Below, in pieces: positions 7,096-9,266 of a stretch of DNA of 9,266 nucleotides. The position numbers and the translations under genes are program-made. The DNA comes from DATBRG01 sp036560445 (GTDB lineage Bacteria > Pseudomonadota > Gammaproteobacteria > Burkholderiales > Methylophilaceae), in the NCBI GenBank assembly GCA_036560445.1, contig DATBRG010000009.1, positions 1-9,266 of the forward strand, given 5' to 3'. Every line of letters starts with the position of its first letter. The first letter of the stretch is position 1. The notes under the pieces were generated by a model, which made no database searches, had not been told where the DNA came from, and saw only the letters and a list, made by a program, of their open reading frames with translations.

Positions 7096-8511
7096 TTATG
7101 GAATAGGGTTGGTGCGTGGGCCTAGCCAGGCGATGTTGAAGCTTGGAAGAACAGGGGTATGTTTCTGTTCGTAGCGCTCAAGGATGTTCTGATAGGTACG
7201 CACCGATTCAACAAATATGACAGGCGCACCACCACTCGCGTAGCCATTCTTTACCGTGGAATAGTATTCAGCCTTGTTCAGTAATGGCAGGGTTTTCTTT
7301 ACATCAGCCCAGCTATCTGGGTTGAGTTTCAGGCGCTGCGCCAGCACGCGGGCATCTTCGACATGGGCATACCCTATGTTATAGGCCGCTAATGCCATCC
7401 AGGTGCGGTCTGGCTCCTGGATGCGAGTTGGAATCTGGTCTTTCATGGTCAGTACATAGCGCGCGCCGGCAATAATGCTTTGCTTGGGGTCTAGTCTATC
7501 GGTTACGCCTAATCTGTCGGCAGTATCTTCTGTCAGCATCATGAGTCCCCGCACATTGGTAGGGGAGGTGTTGAAAGTATCCCAATGCGATTCCTGATAG
7601 CTGATAGCTGCTAGCAGGCGCCAATCCAGCCCGGTATATTCCTGAGCTTGCTTGAACAGGTTCACATACTTTGGCAGCATAGTGTGTGAGCGTTGTAAAA
7701 AGCCGGTTATATCCAATGCATTCAGGCGGTTTGTATGCCCATAGTAACGTTCCAGCAGGTTACGCAGGGTGCCATCTTTAATAATGTGGGCAAAGAATAG
7801 GTTGGCTTTCTGGTATAACCATTGATCGCCAGTTTTAGGGAAAGCCCAGGCAATTTTCTCAGGTTCGCCCAAAGCCATGTCGGCACCCAGATTCGGGTAG
7901 TATTTCTGTAATATGGCGACCAGATTATTATCGGCAATCGTGTAATCAAGAGTGCCTTCAGCCACTCGCTCCATGAGTTCGTCCGAACTGGCATTTGGCA
8001 GCTCTTGCCACTGTAAAGCGGGCTCTGATTTGGAGATTTCGGCTAATCTCTCTGCGTAGCTCGTGCCAGCGGGCACAGCTAGTCTTTTGCCTATCAAATC
8101 CTGAATGGTCTTTGGTCCAGTTTTTTCCTGCTCGTTGTTGTATACCACTTCTTGCTGGGCAGCCTGATAAGGTGCCGAGAATTGCACCAGATGTTGGCGC
8201 AAGTGAGTAATGCTGAGGTCAGCCGCTGCCAAGTGTGCCTTGCCTTTGAGTAGGGCAGGGATTACCTGAGTGATATTGTCTACCACCAGAAACTTTACGC
8301 TGTAATCAGGCCCCAGTTCTTTGATGAAAAGTTTGACCAGGTCGTATTCGAGACCGGCAAATTCATTCTCGCCATTGACGTAATAGGTGTTGGGGCCATT
8401 GTGGGTGACTACAACTAACTCTTTGTTTTTCCTAGGCTCTGGCAGAGGCTTGGCAGGTTTCTGGCAACCCGACAATGCGACTATAGCGAATAAAATAATG
8501 AGAGTACGCAT
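7096..8511 (-). CDS. mltF: membrane-bound lytic murein transglycosylase F (lipoprotein)
   Basis: The 471-residue protein cuts the MurNAc-GlcNAc bond of peptidoglycan, leaving 1,6-anhydro-MurNAc ends. It begins with a lipoprotein signal, MRTLIILFAIVALSGC, lipobox LSGC with Cys16; Gln at +2 fits sorting to the outer membrane, so the enzyme would face the periplasm. Residues 30-260 form an SBP_bac_3-type domain (KELVVVTHNGPNTYYVNG, YDLVKLFIKELG, DLSITHLRQHLVQFSAPY), which in MltF is regulatory. Residues 275-445 are the SLT lysozyme-like domain: LLAAISYQESHWD with catalytic Glu307, then GLMMLT and ALAAYNIGYAHVEDA. The two-domain order is diagnostic of MltF, and its length is slightly below E. coli (about 518). 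GGGGAA lies 10 nt before the ATG. It converges on serS with 11 bp between stops and appears monocistronic. Confidence 0.95.
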   Translation of the reverse strand: MRTLIILFAIVALSGCQKPAKPLPEPRKNKELVVVTHNGPNTYYVNGENEFAGLEYDLVKLFIKELGPDYSVKFLVVDNITQVIPALLKGKAHLAAADLSITHLRQHLVQFSAPYQAAQQEVVYNNEQEKTGPKTIQDLIGKRLAVPAGTSYAERLAEISKSEPALQWQELPNASSDELMERVAEGTLDYTIADNNLVAILQKYYPNLGADMALGEPEKIAWAFPKTGDQWLYQKANLFFAHIIKDGTLRNLLERYYGHTNRLNALDITGFLQRSHTMLPKYVNLFKQAQEYTGLDWRLLAAISYQESHWDTFNTSPTNVRGLMMLTEDTADRLGVTDRLDPKQSIIAGARYVLTMKDQIPTRIQEPDRTWMALAAYNIGYAHVEDARVLAQRLKLNPDSWADVKKTLPLLNKAEYYSTVKNGYASGGAPVIFVESVRTYQNILERYEQKHTPVLPSFNIAWLGPRTNPIP

Positions 8512-8521
8512 CAGTCAAAGT

Positions 8522-8527
8522 TTCCCC
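8522..8527 (-). promoter_or_regulatory. mltF ribosome binding site
   Basis: On the minus strand GGGGAA lies 10 nt before the mltF ATG at 8511. It supports that start, which also gives a clean lipoprotein signal. No convincing -35/-10 pair for mltF was found in the 135-bp spacer, although it is T-rich on that strand. Confidence 0.5.
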
Positions 8528-8597
8528 AAGTTTAGGTACTTTGTCCAGTCACAAAAAACGAGGCAAAAATTTCGGTTACAAAGCTTACGATGTTAGA

Positions 8598-8626
8598 ATG
8601 ACGACCCTTGTACGGCGCCTGATAAA
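8598..8626 (+). promoter_or_regulatory. likely sigma70-type promoter of the tRNA-Ser gene
   Basis: ATGACG (8598-8603, four of six matches to TTGACA) and GATAAA (8621-8626, four of six to TATAAT) are separated by exactly 17 bp. Transcription would start near 8633, giving a leader of about 14 nt before the mature tRNA at 8647, a common distance for tRNA genes. The match is moderate and made by eye. Confidence 0.4.
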
Positions 8627-8646
8627 CACCAGACCGCCAGTGCAGC

Positions 8647-8736
8647 GGAGAGGTGGCAGAGTGGTTGAATGTACCTGACTCGAAATCAGGCATACGTGCA
8701 AGCGTATCGAGGGTTCGAATCCCTCCCTCTCCGCCA
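8647..8736 (+). tRNA. tRNA-Ser, anticodon CGA (reads UCG)
   Basis: A complete 90-nt class II tRNA can be folded. The acceptor stem GGAGAGG (8647-8653) pairs with CCTCTCC (8726-8732). The D arm holds AGAGTGGTTGAAT. The anticodon stem CCTGA/TCAGG (8674-8678 and 8686-8690) has the loop CTCGAAA with anticodon CGA at 8681-8683. A long variable arm with the hairpin ATACG/CGTAT (about 8692-8707) is the serine-type feature. The T arm is GAGGG-TTCGAAT-CCCTC (8709-8725). Discriminator G8733 and an encoded CCA (8734-8736) end it. G at position 73 and the long arm are the usual identity elements for SerRS, whose gene lies 1.6 kb upstream. The tRNA ends 12 bp before the stop of the convergent EAL gene. 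Confidence 0.97.
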
Positions 8737-8748
8737 TGGACTCCCTCG

Positions 8749-9266
8749 CTACCCTGGCTTATAAGCCTTCAAGAATTGCTCAAATTCCTCTGCAGATAAT
8801 GCAGGGCTAGTCAGATAGCCCTGATACATATCGCATTTGTGATTGCGTAAGAACTCAAGTTGCTGTTCCGTCTCTACCCCCTCAGCCACTACTTGCAGCC
8901 CCAGCGTGTGTGCGATACCGATAATGGTGGCGGTAATTGCCCGATCGTCCAGGTCATCTTCAATATCTGTGACAAAGCTCCTATCAATCTTGAGTACATC
9001 CAGCGGGAAGCTCTTTAGGTAGGATAGCGAAGAGTAACCGGTACCGAAGTCATCGATAGCTAAACGAATGCCTTTGGCGCGTACTCTATTGAGGGTTTCT
9101 ACCACTTCATCTTCACGCTGCATCAATATACTTTCGGTGAGTTCCAGTTCCAGATACTCGGCGGGGAAGCGCGTTTCGGCCAATATGGCGGATAGGGTGC
9201 TGACAATGTCGCTATGATGCAGTTGATGTGCAGACATATTAACTGCGATGGAGACTGGTTGCTGGC
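8749..9266 (-). CDS. EAL-domain cyclic-di-GMP phosphodiesterase, 5' end outside window
   Basis: Only the C-terminal ~171 residues are visible. The frame stays open to the window edge and reads QQPVSIAVNMSAHQL across the ATG at 9237, the familiar EAL-domain strand (VNxSxxQL), so that ATG is internal. The EAL motif itself lies outside the window. Visible catalytic motifs, counted from that Met, are ELTES (32-36), IDDFGTGYSSLSYL (61-74), LKIDRSFV (82-89), AEGVET (118-123) and YQGYLTSPAL (138-147). The metal- and substrate-binding residues expected in this part are all present, so it is likely an active phosphodiesterase that turns c-di-GMP into pGpG, tuning motility and biofilm growth. EAL domains often sit behind GGDEF, PAS or sensory domains; none can be judged here. 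The gene converges on tRNA-Ser. Confidence 0.93.
   Translation of the reverse strand, partial: QQPVSIAVNMSAHQLHHSDIVSTLSAILAETRFPAEYLELELTESILMQREDEVVETLNRVRAKGIRLAIDDFGTGYSSLSYLKSFPLDVLKIDRSFVTDIEDDLDDRAITATIIGIAHTLGLQVVAEGVETEQQLEFLRNHKCDMYQGYLTSPALSAEEFEQFLKAYKPG

Noticed and set aside
8387..8596. A 69-residue plus-strand frame overlapping the mltF start and spacer
   Set aside because: Half of it is antisense to the mltF signal peptide region, it has no good ribosome site, and it resembles no known family.
8647..8749. tRNA-Ser 3' end as an attachment site of an integrated element
   Set aside because: No integrase, no repeated tRNA end and no foreign genes are visible; the next gene is an ordinary EAL protein.
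8756..8767. Perfect palindrome GGCTTATAAGCC just after tRNA-Ser as a terminator or operator
   Set aside because: As a hairpin it has only 4 bp around a 4-nt loop and no T-tract, and it lies in the coding end of the EAL gene, so it is probably chance.
9235..9237. ATG as the start of the EAL-domain gene
   Set aside because: The frame continues upstream to the window edge and reads a conserved EAL-domain strand across this Met, so the true start is outside the window.

Overview
The window (9,266 bp, roughly half GC) looks like a chromosome segment of a Gram-negative proteobacterium. The grounds are an outer-membrane-type lytic transglycosylase lipoprotein (MltF), a rarA-serS pair 14 bp apart, an EAL phosphodiesterase, and a class II tRNA-Ser with an encoded CCA. 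Adjacent rarA and serS, and the general protein flavour, suggest a betaproteobacterium, possibly Methylophilaceae. That placement is inference from remembered gene order, not a search result.

Left part (1-2235): the 3' part of a FecR-domain secreted or surface protein (+), running in from outside the window, faces a short GT-B glycosyltransferase (-). The 25-bp convergent gap and the adjoining 3' end of the glycosyltransferase gene can fold into two small hairpins.

Centre (2273-7084, all +): a TPR protein with a SPINDLY/O-GlcNAc-transferase (GT41) catalytic domain overlaps rarA by 14 bp. rarA is followed after 14 bp by serS. These three are probably co-transcribed, so an accessory protein glycosyltransferase shares a message with a replication-repair ATPase and an essential tRNA synthetase. 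The glycosyltransferase and the GT41 gene diverge from only about 37 bp, which must hold both starts.

Right part (7096-9266): mltF (-) converges on serS with an 11-bp gap. A 135-bp spacer follows, holding the tRNA promoter and the mltF ribosome binding site. Then come tRNA-Ser(CGA) (+) and the 3' part of an EAL-domain c-di-GMP phosphodiesterase (-) running out of the window.

How they fit together: rarA, serS and tRNA-Ser are housekeeping genes, mltF is cell-wall turnover and the EAL protein is second-messenger turnover. The unusual part is the left and centre: a surface-type FecR protein, a GT-B enzyme and an OGT-like enzyme side by side, which could be a small protein-glycosylation module. 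No CRISPR array, insertion sequence, phage gene or toxin-antitoxin pair was seen. No stretch over 300 bp lacks a gene. The other long reading frames are shadows of these genes.
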